Source: Streptomyces brevispora (lineage in GTDB: Bacteria > Actinomycetota > Actinomycetes > Streptomycetales > Streptomycetaceae). From it: a DNA stretch of 64,000 nucleotides. A program made the position numbers and the translations under genes. Shown here in pieces: positions 34,020 through 41,738 of the stretch. The notes under the pieces are model-generated. The model had not been told where the DNA came from. It did no database searches and saw only the letters and a program-made list of their open reading frames with translations. How positions within the stretch are numbered: the stretch's first letter is position 1; every line of letters starts with the position of its first letter. Location of the stretch: NCBI RefSeq assembly GCF_007829885.1, contig NZ_VIWW01000002.1, forward strand, positions 310,001-374,000. The letters are read 5' to 3'.

Positions 34020-34916
34020 TCAGCCGGCGGTCAGGGTCGCGTCCACATAGCGGAGCAGTGCACCGTGCATGTCCCCGGCACTGGTGCCCGGTTCCCCCGG
34101 CGTCGTGGCGAGCACCTGGGAGGCCAGCCCGTCGATGAGGGCGGTGAGACTCAGTGCGGCCGCCTCCGGATCGACCGGCCGGAAGACCTGCTGGGCGATG
34201 CCGCGCCGTACCACCTCGGCGACCGTGGCCCGCCACTGCCGGTAGTACTCCACATGGAGTTCACCGACCGCGGTGGAGCGCGCCGCCTCGGCCCAGAGAT
34301 CGAGCCAGACGCTCCACTGGCGCCGCTGTTGTGCGGTGTACGGGGTCTGGAGCTCGATCAGCAGCCGGAGTTCGTCACCGGCGTGGTCCGTATCGGCGGT
34401 CCTGGCCGCGCGCCTGGCGGTGTCCTCGTCCATGCACCAGCGGGCCGCCGCCTCCAGCAGCTCGTCCCGCCCGGGGAAGTGGTAGTGGATGGCGGCGGTA
34501 CTGGTCCCGCAGGCCTCGGCGATGTCCGCGACCCGCACGGAATGGAACCCGTGCTCCGCGATCAGCCGGACGGTCTGCCGGACGATCTGGAGCGGTCTGC
34601 CGCTGTCCGCCGCGGGCTGCCCGGCCGCTCCGGCGTTGCGGGCGCGCCGCGGTCGCCGTGCGACGGACGGCGGGGCTTCGGCCTGCTGCGAGGGCGCCGC
34701 GCCGTGCCCCGCGTGGGCCCCGAGCAGCCAGCCGGCGTCGACGTCCGCGATGTCGGCGACCCGGGCCAGCTCGGCCGTGGTGAAGCGGCGGGTGCCGCCG
34801 AGCGAGCGCGAGAGCTTCGACGGATCGATGACCATCCGCCGCGCGAACTCGCGCTGGCTCACTCCGGCATCCCGGATCACCTGCCGGACCCGCTCGGCCA
34901 CCTCATCGTGCTGCAT
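34020..34916 (-). CDS. Hybrid regulator with XRE and TetR DNA-binding domains
   Basis: A 298-residue protein with two helix-turn-helix modules. Residues about 5-65 form an XRE/Cro-type domain (VSQREFARRMVIDPSKLSRSLGGTRRFTTAELARVADI). After a linker, about 105-150 form a TetR N-terminal domain (VRQTVRLIAEHGFHSVRVADI, ACGTSTAAIHYHFPGRDEL), followed by a helical ligand domain of BetI-like type. It precedes the carnitine genes on the same strand and presumably controls them in response to carnitine or a betaine-related ligand. A perfect inverted repeat lies 22 bases upstream of its start. Confidence 0.85.
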   Translation of the reverse strand: MQHDEVAERVRQVIRDAGVSQREFARRMVIDPSKLSRSLGGTRRFTTAELARVADIADVDAGWLLGAHAGHGAAPSQQAEAPPSVARRPRRARNAGAAGQPAADSGRPLQIVRQTVRLIAEHGFHSVRVADIAEACGTSTAAIHYHFPGRDELLEAAARWCMDEDTARRAARTADTDHAGDELRLLIELQTPYTAQQRRQWSVWLDLWAEAARSTAVGELHVEYYRQWRATVAEVVRRGIAQQVFRPVDPEAAALSLTALIDGLASQVLATTPGEPGTSAGDMHGALLRYVDATLTAG

Positions 34917-34937
34917 GGTCGGTCACGGTACCCATGC

Positions 34938-34954
34938 GTTGAGAAGATCTCAAC
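34938..34954. promoter_or_regulatory. Probable operator of the XRE-TetR regulator
   Basis: GTTGAGA, 3-base spacer, TCTCAAC: a perfect inverted repeat 22 bases upstream of the regulator start, with a further GTTGAG half-site at 34988-34993. Confidence 0.55.
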
Positions 34955-34995
34955 ATCAGGTGCGGATAATCGTGCAGATGGAAGCATGTTGAGGC

Positions 34996-35017
34996 GCTGA
35001 CTGACGCATCAGTCAGC
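34996..35017 (-). terminator. Hairpin after the sigma-factor gene
   Basis: GCTGACTGA, 4-base loop, TCAGTCAGC: a 9-bp perfect stem directly after the stop codon of the minus-strand sigma gene (35018-35020). Confidence 0.65.
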
Positions 35018-36013
35018 TCATTCGTCGACGAGCATCCCGTTCCGGAGCTTTCCGAGGATCCGGCTGATCAGTCGCGAGACGTGCATCTGTGAGATGCCGA
35101 GCTCGGTGCCGATCTGCGACTGCGTCAGCTCCTGGCCGAAACGCATCTCGATGATGCGGTGCTCGCGCGCGTCCAGATCGCCGAGCAGCGGCGCCAGCGT
35201 CTGCAGATTCTCCACGGTCTCCATGGCGGGGTCCGCCTCGCCGAGCGCGTCGGCGAAGGTGCGTCCCGATGTGCCGTGCCGGTCCGTGTCCGCCGCGTCG
35301 GTTGGCATTTCCAGGGACCCTGCGGTGTACCCGTTGGACGCGACGATCCCCTCGGTCACCTCGTTCTCGGTGATTCCGAGGTGGACGGCCAGCTCCTGGA
35401 CCGTGGGGTCGCGGTCGAGATCCGTGGCCAGGGACTCCTTCGCCTTGGCGATGTCGACCCGCAGCTCCTGGAGCCGACGCGGCACATGGACCGCCCAGGT
35501 GGTGTCGCGGAAGAACCGCTTGATCTCTCCGACGATGTACGGAACCGCGAAGGAGGTGAACTCGACCTCGCGGGACAGGTCGAACCGGTCGATCGCCTTG
35601 ATCAGTCCGATCGTGCCGACCTGGATGATGTCCTCCATGTCGCCGCTGCCGCGGTTGCGGAACCGGCCCGCAGCGAACCGGACCAGCGAAAGGTTCATCT
35701 CGATGAGCGTGTTGCGCGCGTACTGGTGGGCGGCGGTGCCCTCCTCCAGTACCTGAAGCCGGTCGAAGAACAGCTTCGACAGCGCCCGTGCGTCCTTGGG
35801 CGCGATCTTGCCGGCGTCCTCGATCCACGGAAGTTCTTCCGTCGCCCCTGCGGCGTCCGCGGCGGTGGTACTGCGGGCCACACCCGTCATGTCCGTGGTG
35901 TCCACCATGACCGCCGCGTCTGCTGCGGCGGTCGCGACGGGCCTTCCCGTCGCCGTCGAGCGTGCACTCTCCGCTCGCTCCGCACCGGCGGTCTGCGCAG
36001 TGTGCGCCGTCAT
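35018..36013 (-). CDS. RNA polymerase sigma factor of the SigB/SigF/SigG group
   Basis: A 331-residue alternative sigma-70 factor. The first roughly 60 residues are Ala/Thr-rich and variable. Region 2 reads SLVRFAAGRFRNRGSGDMEDIIQVGTIGLIKAIDRFD and continues into VEFTSFAVPYIVGEIKRFFRD. Region 3 contains VPRRLQELR, and region 4 ends REHRIIEMRFGQELTQSQIGTELGISQMHVSRLISRIL. This group in Streptomyces governs osmotic, oxidative and sporulation responses and is usually controlled by an anti-sigma kinase. None is adjacent here, though a SpoIIE-type phosphatase gene lies 2 kb away. Confidence 0.9.
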   Translation of the reverse strand: MTAHTAQTAGAERAESARSTATGRPVATAAADAAVMVDTTDMTGVARSTTAADAAGATEELPWIEDAGKIAPKDARALSKLFFDRLQVLEEGTAAHQYARNTLIEMNLSLVRFAAGRFRNRGSGDMEDIIQVGTIGLIKAIDRFDLSREVEFTSFAVPYIVGEIKRFFRDTTWAVHVPRRLQELRVDIAKAKESLATDLDRDPTVQELAVHLGITENEVTEGIVASNGYTAGSLEMPTDAADTDRHGTSGRTFADALGEADPAMETVENLQTLAPLLGDLDAREHRIIEMRFGQELTQSQIGTELGISQMHVSRLISRILGKLRNGMLVDE

Positions 36014-36074
36014 CTCGTCACGCTCCCCTGGTCGTAGGCCATGAGGTGTAGGCGTATGCCCGCGGAGAGAGCGC

Positions 36075-36308
36075 TCATGCGGGTAAGTGAGAGTTGATCA
36101 GGTCACAACGCGTCAATGGCCGAGAATCGACGTTATCCCTCACCGTATCCGTGCAGGGGCCCTGGTCTCGGCAACAGAACCGCCCCACCGGTACGGGGGA
36201 GCCCGGTGGGGCGGTCATCACCAGAGTGCCACAGCCCCGGGTGCAATGGGCGCCGACCGGCGCATATCCAGCGGTAGTTGAGTTGAAATCGATGGTGTCC
36301 CGGTTCAC
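36075..36308 (-). CDS. Possible small cysteine-rich protein (low confidence)
   Basis: A 77-codon frame (ATG 36308) contains HCTRGCGTLVM and RFCCRDQGPC, a spacing of cysteines suggestive of a small metal-binding protein. GC-rich third positions hold for the first 55 codons and then fall away. I do not recognise a family. It lies in the otherwise empty interval upstream of the sigma-factor gene and contains the strong inverted repeat at 36179-36215, which argues against its being coding. Confidence 0.3.
   Translation of the reverse strand: MNRDTIDFNSTTAGYAPVGAHCTRGCGTLVMTAPPGSPVPVGRFCCRDQGPCTDTVRDNVDSRPLTRCDLINSHLPA
36179..36215. repeat. Strong inverted repeat in the sigma-factor upstream region
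   Basis: ACCGCCCCACCGG and CCGGTGGGGCGGT form a 13-bp perfect stem with an 11-base loop. It lies in the divergent gap 36014-36517, where no ordinary terminator is needed. It could be a structured leader of the sigma gene or part of a small unrecognised gene. The rest of that gap shows nothing else that I can support. Confidence 0.55.
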
Positions 36309-36517
36309 GGCATCCGGCCAACGGATTCAGGCGTGTGTGTGACCGGCGGTCCGTGCGGTTCGTGATCGGCGCGTCAGGATCGGACACGACAACGGTGACC
36401 GAGGCGTGGCCGCACCTTTCCGGGAATACCCGCACGCGGAGGGGCCTTTCCGCTGGTGCAGGGATCGGAGCCCGGTGCGGGCGGCCGGGGCGATGGGAAG
36501 CAGGAGAGAGGGAGCTC

Positions 36518-36811
36518 ATGCCGAAGGCGTACGTGTTCACCCGCAACGGCGGTCCGGAGGCGGAGGCCTTCGTAAAGCAGGACGCGCCGGTGCCGGGGGC
36601 CGGGGAACCGCTCGTCGCCGTACGGGCGGCGGGGGCCAAACCGGTCGACCGGAAGCGGCGCACCGGGTACACCCGGCCCGGCAGCGAACCGCAGCCCTTC
36701 CCCACCGTCCTCAGCAGCGAGGCTGCCGCGGACGTCGCGGTTTTCGGCCTGGTCGGCGGCGGCACCCTGAAGGATGCCCGCGGGCAGACCGTCACCGAGG
36801 TGACCGCATGA
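36518..36811 (+). pseudogene. Quinone oxidoreductase-type dehydrogenase remnant
   Basis: The first 65-70 residues are the N-terminus of an MDR-family NADP oxidoreductase (MPKAYVFTRNGGPEAEAF, VRAAGAKPVDRKRRTGY). They are followed in frame by a short C-terminal piece (FGLVGGGTLKDARGQTVTEVTA). The whole cofactor-binding domain, roughly 200 residues, is missing. The ribosome binding site (GAGAGAGGGAG) and reading frame are intact, and the stop overlaps the next gene (ATGA). Its translation may therefore persist only to couple the GNAT gene. Confidence 0.75.
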
Positions 36812-37563
36812 GCGCGCCGCAGCCCCGTGCCGGTGGCGCGCACCCGCTGGACGACCCGGTCGGCGCCTCACTGACCGGTCCGCACGCCCATTTCGCCGAG
36901 CGGCGTGGCCGAATCCTGCGGTACCCGGCCGACGTCACCCCCTGGGTAGCGGTTCCGGACCGGCCGGAGGCCGCGGACTGGGCCGATGCGGCGGCGCTCG
37001 CCGGACCCGGGGGAGCGGTCACCATCACCGCTTTCCGTGAGCCGCCCCCGGACGACTGGGAGACAACGTTCCACGCCGAGGGCGTGCAGCTCGTCGACAC
37101 GGGCGTCGCGGCGGCCCCGGACCCGGAGGCCGTACGGCTCGGACCCGCCGACGTGCCCGAGATGCTCGACCTGGTGGCACGCACCCGTCCGGGACCGTTC
37201 CTGCCCCGGACGGTCGAGCTCGGCACCTACCTCGGTATCCGGCGCGAGGGGGCGCTGGTGGCGATGGCCGGGGAGCGACTGCACCCGCCCGGCTGGAGCG
37301 AGATCAGCGGCGTCTGCACCGACGAGTCCGTACGGGGGCAAGGGCTCGCCACCCGGCTGCTGCTCGCCGTCTCCCACGAGATCAGGGAACGCGGCGAAAC
37401 GCCGTTCCTGCATGCGGCGGCCGCCAATACCCACGCCGTGGGGCTCTACGAATCCCTCGGATTCGCGCTCCGCCGACGGACATCGTTCCTGTCGGCGCTC
37501 GTACCGGACGGCAAACGGCCACGGACGACGGCGGAGACAGCCGGAGCAGCAGCGCGGAGCTGA
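36808..37563 (+). CDS. GNAT family N-acetyltransferase (FR47-like)
   Basis: A 251-residue acetyltransferase whose catalytic domain is C-terminal. ISGVCTDESVRGQGLATRLLLAVSHEIR carries the acetyl-CoA loop (R-G-Q-G-L-A), followed by FLHAAAANTHAVGLYESLGFALRRRTSFL. The N-terminal half resembles FR47-type proteins. ATG 36808 overlaps the stop of the oxidoreductase remnant by four bases. Substrate unknown. Confidence 0.85.
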   Translation: MSAPQPRAGGAHPLDDPVGASLTGPHAHFAERRGRILRYPADVTPWVAVPDRPEAADWADAAALAGPGGAVTITAFREPPPDDWETTFHAEGVQLVDTGVAAAPDPEAVRLGPADVPEMLDLVARTRPGPFLPRTVELGTYLGIRREGALVAMAGERLHPPGWSEISGVCTDESVRGQGLATRLLLAVSHEIRERGETPFLHAAAANTHAVGLYESLGFALRRRTSFLSALVPDGKRPRTTAETAGAAARS

Positions 37564-37604
37564 TCCCCGGCACACCGGGACCGGAGATGAGTCGGGCGAC
37601 ACCT

Positions 37605-37732
37605 GCGGGACTCCAGATGCGGGACTCCACACGCGGGACTCCACACGCGGGACGACCTGACATACGGGACGACGTGACATGAGGGACGTCACATGAGGGA
37701 CGTCCTGTGTGGGACGTCCGTCCGGGACTTCC
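37605..37732. repeat. Degenerate GGGAC tandem repeat tract
   Basis: Three near-identical 14-base units (GCGGGACTCCACAC type) at 37605-37646 are followed by about six degenerating 13-18-base units all beginning GGGAC (GGGACGACCTGACAT, GGGACGTCACATGA and so on). The tract fills most of the gap between the GNAT and phosphatase genes (37564-37874), which otherwise holds no gene. Unit length and lack of conserved spacers exclude a CRISPR array. Confidence 0.8.
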
Positions 37733-37874
37733 GGCCCGGAGAGCGCCGCGCCACGATGATCGGTGACCTTCGGCGTGACTCATGAGGCCAAAAGCCCCCT
37801 GCGCCGACGTCCCGGTCCGGGTGGACTGGAACAGTGCGCCGGGAAGGGCCCGGCGACTGCGGGAGGAGCTGGCC

Positions 37875-39089
37875 GTGACCATCGGGGTAGAGCGTCTGTC
37901 GACGGCGCGCGGCGCGGAGTCGCCGGTGCCCGACGCGGGGGAGCGGGCTGCCATAGCGGCCCGGATCGGTACCCCCACTCTGATCGGCGCGCTGGCCCTG
38001 CTGTCCCTGATCGTGGTGAGCCTCGATGTCCTCACCGGTGAGGACCTGCGGCTCATCCCGCTGCTGGTCGTGGTGCCCGCACTCGTCTCGGTCTTCTGCA
38101 CGGTCCGGCAGACCGTCGCCGCAGCGGCCTGGATCATGCCCATCGTCGTCGTCTCCCGGCTGGTGTCCGGAGGCGCCTTCTGGGACATCGCGAGCGGCGT
38201 CTGCTTCACCGTACTCGCCTGTGCCCTGGGCGTCGGCGCCTGTTCGCTGAGGATCCGGCACGCCTCCGAGATAGCCAGGCTGCGGTCCGCGGCAGTCGCC
38301 CTCCAGCGGCAGATCCTGCGCCCGCTGCCCGTACTGACCGACCAGGTCCTCGTGGAGGGTATCTACGCGCCGATCGAGGAGGACCGCCTGGTCGGCGGCG
38401 ACATCTACGAGGTCGTGCAGTCCCCGTACGGCACCCGCGTCATCATCGGCGATGTACAGGGCAAGGGCCTCGCCGCCATCGGGGCCGGCTTCGCCGCGCT
38501 CGGAGCCTTCCGGGAGGCCGCCATCCGTGAGCCCGCCCTGACCGGTGTGGTGGACGCGGTCGAGGACGCGGTCGCCCGGCACAACGCCTTCTCCGCCCAG
38601 ACCGGCGAGATCGAGCGCTTCGTCACCGCGTTGGTGCTCGGCCTCGATGGTGACGGCCGGGTGCAGGCCGTCAACTGCGGCCATCTGCCGCCCCGACTGC
38701 TGCACGACGGTGTGGCAGCCCCCGTTCCGCTGCTCCGTACGTCGGTGCCGCTCGGCATGGCGGAGCTCAGCAACGAGGCGAGGGTCCCGGAATGGCTGGA
38801 CTTCCCGTCCGGCGCGACGCTCCTGATGTTCACCGACGGGGTGACCGAGGCGCGTGACGCCTCTGGAGCCTTCTATCCGCTGGACGCACGCCTGAGCAGC
38901 TGGACGCGGCTGGGCGCCCGCGAGCTCCTGGACACCCTCCACACGGACCTGGAGGACTTCTCCGGCGGTGTGCGGCGCGACGACATCGCGGCGCTCACGT
39001 TGCGCCGTTCGTCGTCCGGCAGCCGCAGCCACCCCTTGACGGTCGGCGCCGACGCGCGGCGCGCCGCGGAGGCGTTCAGCGGGCGGTAG
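37875..39089 (+). CDS. SpoIIE-type PP2C serine phosphatase with membrane N-terminus
   Basis: A 404-residue protein. Several hydrophobic helices lie between residues about 35 and 130 (TLIGALALLSLIVVSLDVL, LIPLLVVVPALVSVFC, FTVLACALGVGAC). A PP2C/SpoIIE domain follows from about 150: DRLVGGDIYEVV and VIIGDVQGKGL carry metal-binding aspartates, and LLMFTDGVTEARDASG is the C-terminal metal site. Such phosphatases dephosphorylate anti-anti-sigma factors and so release SigB/F-type sigma factors. GTG 37875 is chosen for GGAGGAG 6 bases upstream; an ATG at 37782 is possible. Confidence 0.87.
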   Translation: MTIGVERLSTARGAESPVPDAGERAAIAARIGTPTLIGALALLSLIVVSLDVLTGEDLRLIPLLVVVPALVSVFCTVRQTVAAAAWIMPIVVVSRLVSGGAFWDIASGVCFTVLACALGVGACSLRIRHASEIARLRSAAVALQRQILRPLPVLTDQVLVEGIYAPIEEDRLVGGDIYEVVQSPYGTRVIIGDVQGKGLAAIGAGFAALGAFREAAIREPALTGVVDAVEDAVARHNAFSAQTGEIERFVTALVLGLDGDGRVQAVNCGHLPPRLLHDGVAAPVPLLRTSVPLGMAELSNEARVPEWLDFPSGATLLMFTDGVTEARDASGAFYPLDARLSSWTRLGARELLDTLHTDLEDFSGGVRRDDIAALTLRRSSSGSRSHPLTVGADARRAAEAFSGR

Positions 39090-39338
39090 GCCCGGCCCGG
39101 CGCCGCGAGCCCGGGAACCGCGACCGGAGCCGAATCGGGAACCGTCAGGCCTCGTGCCCCTTCCCATGTCCCCGGGGAGCGTTTGGCGCATCGGGACACC
39201 ATCGGTCGAGGCGCACGCCGAGACGGTGTCGCCGGCCGAGGCGCCGCCGCCGTACGAACGACCGTGCGACGGCAAGATCTACGGCCGGGCCGTTGTCCTC
39301 CCCAACGGCTGACCGTCCGAGCTTTTCCTCACGACTCC

Positions 39339-39367
39339 GCTGGCCGTCGCACTGTGCGACGGCCAGC
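39339..39367 (+). terminator. Hairpin after the phosphatase gene
   Basis: GCTGGCCGTCGCA, 3-base loop, TGCGACGGCCAGC: a 13-bp perfect stem about 250 bases downstream of the stop. The rest of 39090-39435 shows no gene. Confidence 0.6.
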
Positions 39368-39392
39368 ATCGTCATACCTGCATCGTCATACC
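39366..39392. repeat. 13-base direct repeat
   Basis: GCATCGTCATACC occurs at 39366-39378 and again at 39380-39392, just upstream of the DUF6191 gene. Function unknown; it could be a tandem regulator site. Confidence 0.6.
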
Positions 39393-39435
39393 CGCGGCCG
39401 ATGCGCATCGCAGCGCAGGGATGGATACTCCCCGC

Positions 39436-39756
39436 ATGGAATTCGCTGCGATGATGACGCTGCCCGGACTGGTGATCGGTCTGACCGTCGTCGCCCTCCT
39501 CGATCAGCTGATGCTCCGCGCGGGCCGGGCCGGTCTGCTGCCGTGGCGCAACAGTGCTCGCCAGGGCCAGGTGTCGGCGACCGGTTTCGAGCAGTTGCAC
39601 GCGACCTTCTCACCCGGCAAGCAGAGCGAGCTCAAGGAGCGACAGAGCGCCCTGCTGCTGCGCGACGACGAGGAGGACGGCGCCCCGCCCCACCGCTCCA
39701 CCGTGGACCTCGACGGCGGCCTCGCCGTCATCCGCCTGCCCGGCCACGGCGGCTAG
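39436..39756 (+). CDS. DUF6191 domain small membrane-anchored protein
   Basis: A 106-residue actinobacterial protein. One N-terminal helix (MMTLPGLVIGLTVVALLDQL) is followed by the conserved cytoplasmic segment PWRNSARQGQVSATGFEQLHATFSPGKQSELKERQSALLLRDDEEDGAPP and a VDLDGGLAVIRLP tail. The family is common in Streptomyces and has no known function. ATG 39436 is chosen over ATG 39421 because family members begin MEF. Confidence 0.78.
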   Translation: MEFAAMMTLPGLVIGLTVVALLDQLMLRAGRAGLLPWRNSARQGQVSATGFEQLHATFSPGKQSELKERQSALLLRDDEEDGAPPHRSTVDLDGGLAVIRLPGHGG

Positions 39757-39867
39757 GTTTCCGTCGCTCGCACGCTTGCTCCAGGCCGGGACGCGGCGTC
39801 GGTAGGCTTCCGCCGCGCCCATCGCACCGGGGTGCCGCAGCGGCCGCGGTGCGATGGGCCTCCTCGC

Positions 39868-40470
39868 TCACCGCACCGCCACCAGTGGACGCAGCCGGCT
39901 GTCACGCAGCCGGATCACCGCCGGGGCGCAGCGGCCCGCCGCAACGGTCAGCGGCCATGCGACGAGCGCCCCGACCAGCAGTCCGACGAGCACATCGTGC
40001 GGGTAGTGTGCCCCGATCCATACCCGGGACGCCGCCATCAGCAGCGCAGCCGGCACCGCGATCGCTCCGAGCCGCCGGTCGGTCAGCCAGATCGCCATGG
40101 CCGCGGCCGCCGCGATGGCGGCGTGATTGCTGGGGAAGGACCAGTCGCCGAGCGCCGGGCACGCCTCCACCGTCACGACATGCAGTGTCCGGCAGGGCCG
40201 TTGTTCGTGAACGGCGGACTTCACCAGGTCGTTGACGAGATACGTGGCGACCACGACGAGCGGGGCGCAGAGCGCCATGGCCGTACGCGCGGGATCCGCG
40301 GAACGGGAGCGCCACCAGGACGCGAGCATGAGTACCGCGAACAGGGCGAGCCCGTAGGCCGACCACACCCGGACGGCGGAGTCCAGGACGGCGGGGGAGC
40401 GCTGGGCCAACTCGGTGACCCAGGTGTACAGCCCACCGTCGATCGAGGTGGCCGCGGAGGCGAGCGGCAT
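39868..40470 (-). CDS. PAP2 superfamily phosphatase
   Basis: A 200-residue integral membrane phosphatase. The three PAP2 motifs are KSAVHEQRP (motif 1, shortened), PSNHA (motif 2) and SRVWIGAHYPHDVLVG (motif 3 with the catalytic His). It probably acts on a lipid phosphate such as undecaprenyl diphosphate or phosphatidic acid. Its ATG touches the stop of the DedA gene (TGATG), so it is coupled to it; the DedA plus PAP2 pairing points to membrane lipid carrier recycling. Confidence 0.87.
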   Translation of the reverse strand: MPLASAATSIDGGLYTWVTELAQRSPAVLDSAVRVWSAYGLALFAVLMLASWWRSRSADPARTAMALCAPLVVVATYLVNDLVKSAVHEQRPCRTLHVVTVEACPALGDWSFPSNHAAIAAAAAMAIWLTDRRLGAIAVPAALLMAASRVWIGAHYPHDVLVGLLVGALVAWPLTVAAGRCAPAVIRLRDSRLRPLVAVR

Positions 40471-41138
40471 CAGTTGTTGTCTCCTTCAGCAGTGCCCCGG
40501 TTGCGGGAACGGAGCAGTTCGGCGGCGAGCGGAATGAGGGAGACCACGACCACGACAGCGACGATCGGCAGCAGATAGCGGTCGACGTTCGGCACCGAGG
40601 ACCCCAGTGCGTATCCGGCGAGGACCAGCCCGGCCGTCCAGACCACACCGCCGACGGCCTGCCACAGCGTGAACACCCTGGCCGGCACGTCGAGCGCCCC
40701 GGCCAGCGGGTTGAGCACCGTGCGCACGACGGGGACGAAGCGGGCCAGCACGATCGCGCGGGCGTAGCCGTATCTGGCGAGCATCTCCGCCGCGCGGTCC
40801 GCCCCCTCGTGCAGTCGCTTGGAGCGGCTGCGGGCGAGCAGCGCCCGGCCGCCCCGGCGGCCGAGCCAGTAACCCGTCTGCGCACCGAGCAGAGCTCCGG
40901 CCACAGCGGCGACCAGCACCTGTGGCAGCGACAGCTGGACCGGACCATGGGTGCCGGACACGCTGAGAAGGCCCGCCGTGAACAGCAGCGAATCACCGGG
41001 GAGGAAGAAGCCGACGAGCAGCCCCGTTTCGGCGAAGAGCACGACGGCGATGCCGAGCGCGCCGAACGTTGCGAGCAGCGAACCGGCGTCCAACAGGTTC
41101 ACCGCTTGTGGCATGGTCGCCAGTGAGAGTACGGACAC
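40470..41138 (-). CDS. DedA family membrane protein
   Basis: A 222-residue SNARE-associated/DedA protein. Core signatures are ETGLLVGFFLPGDSLLFTAGLL, QTGYWLGRRGGRALL and ARFVPVVRTVLNPLAG. Members of the family flip undecaprenyl phosphate or phospholipids across the membrane. The start is placed at GTG 41138 (upstream GGGAG); an ATG at 41114 is the alternative. It is divergent from blaI, with a BlaI-type operator between them. Confidence 0.85.
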   Translation of the reverse strand: MSVLSLATMPQAVNLLDAGSLLATFGALGIAVVLFAETGLLVGFFLPGDSLLFTAGLLSVSGTHGPVQLSLPQVLVAAVAGALLGAQTGYWLGRRGGRALLARSRSKRLHEGADRAAEMLARYGYARAIVLARFVPVVRTVLNPLAGALDVPARVFTLWQAVGGVVWTAGLVLAGYALGSSVPNVDRYLLPIVAVVVVVSLIPLAAELLRSRNRGTAEGDNN

Positions 41139-41191
41139 GGTGGAGGGTCTCCCATAATGGTGAGCGGGCGGCCCTGTGGAACGCCCGGACT

Positions 41192-41209
41192 GACTACAGT
41201 GATGTAGAC
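41192..41209. promoter_or_regulatory. BlaI/MecI-type operator
   Basis: CTACA-GTGA-TGTAG (41194-41207) matches the actinobacterial BlaI box, with a second half-box ACTGTAGAC at 41219-41227. It sits between dedA and blaI and could repress both. Confidence 0.7.
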
Positions 41210-41252
41210 GGTCGACACCACTGTAGACGCCCGAAGGGGGAGGAGAGTTCCC

Positions 41253-41738
41253 ATGTCGCAGGTGAACGGGATATCCGGCGGAGCATCCGCCCCCCGACCG
41301 TACGGCGAATCCGGCGCCCCGCAGGCGTTCCCGGCCGGGCAGGAGCCCGCCCCGCAGGCCGCTGCGGCGGGTCACGTCCCGGTGGAGCGGCGCCCCGCCG
41401 GTGAGCTGGAGTCCACGATCCTGGCAGCCCTCTGGGCGGCCGGCACCCCCCTCACCGCCGGTCAGGTGCAGGGCGCGATCGGGGCGGAACTCGCCCGTAC
41501 GACGGTCACCACCATCCTGTCGCGCCTCCACGAGAAGGGCACGGTCGCCCGTACCAGGTCGGGACGCGGATTCGCGTACACCCCCACCGAGGACGCGGCC
41601 GGACTGACCGCCCGCCGGATGCACACCGAGCTGCGCAAGGACGAGGACCGCAGCACGGTACTGGCGCGGTTCGTGTCACAGCTCAGCGACGAGGACGAGC
41701 GGCTGCTCCGCGATCTGCTCGACGGGGACGCCCGATGA
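41253..41738 (+). CDS. blaI: BlaI/MecI family repressor
   Basis: A 161-residue penicillinase-repressor-family protein. A 45-residue Pro/Ala-rich N-terminal extension precedes the winged helix (ILAALWAAGTPLTAGQVQGAIGAELARTTVTTILSRLHEKGTVARTRSGRGFAYTP). GGGGGAGGAG precedes ATG 41253. It is coupled by ATGA overlap to a BlaR-like M56 peptidase gene, the classic sensor-repressor pair in which the peptidase cleaves the repressor. No beta-lactamase gene is nearby; the likely target is the pair itself and the divergent dedA-PAP2 genes. Confidence 0.88.
   Translation: MSQVNGISGGASAPRPYGESGAPQAFPAGQEPAPQAAAAGHVPVERRPAGELESTILAALWAAGTPLTAGQVQGAIGAELARTTVTTILSRLHEKGTVARTRSGRGFAYTPTEDAAGLTARRMHTELRKDEDRSTVLARFVSQLSDEDERLLRDLLDGDAR

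Noticed and set aside
37605..37732. CRISPR-like repeats
   Set aside because: Units are 13-18 bases, unspaced and progressively degenerate, with no cas genes; a tandem repeat fits better.
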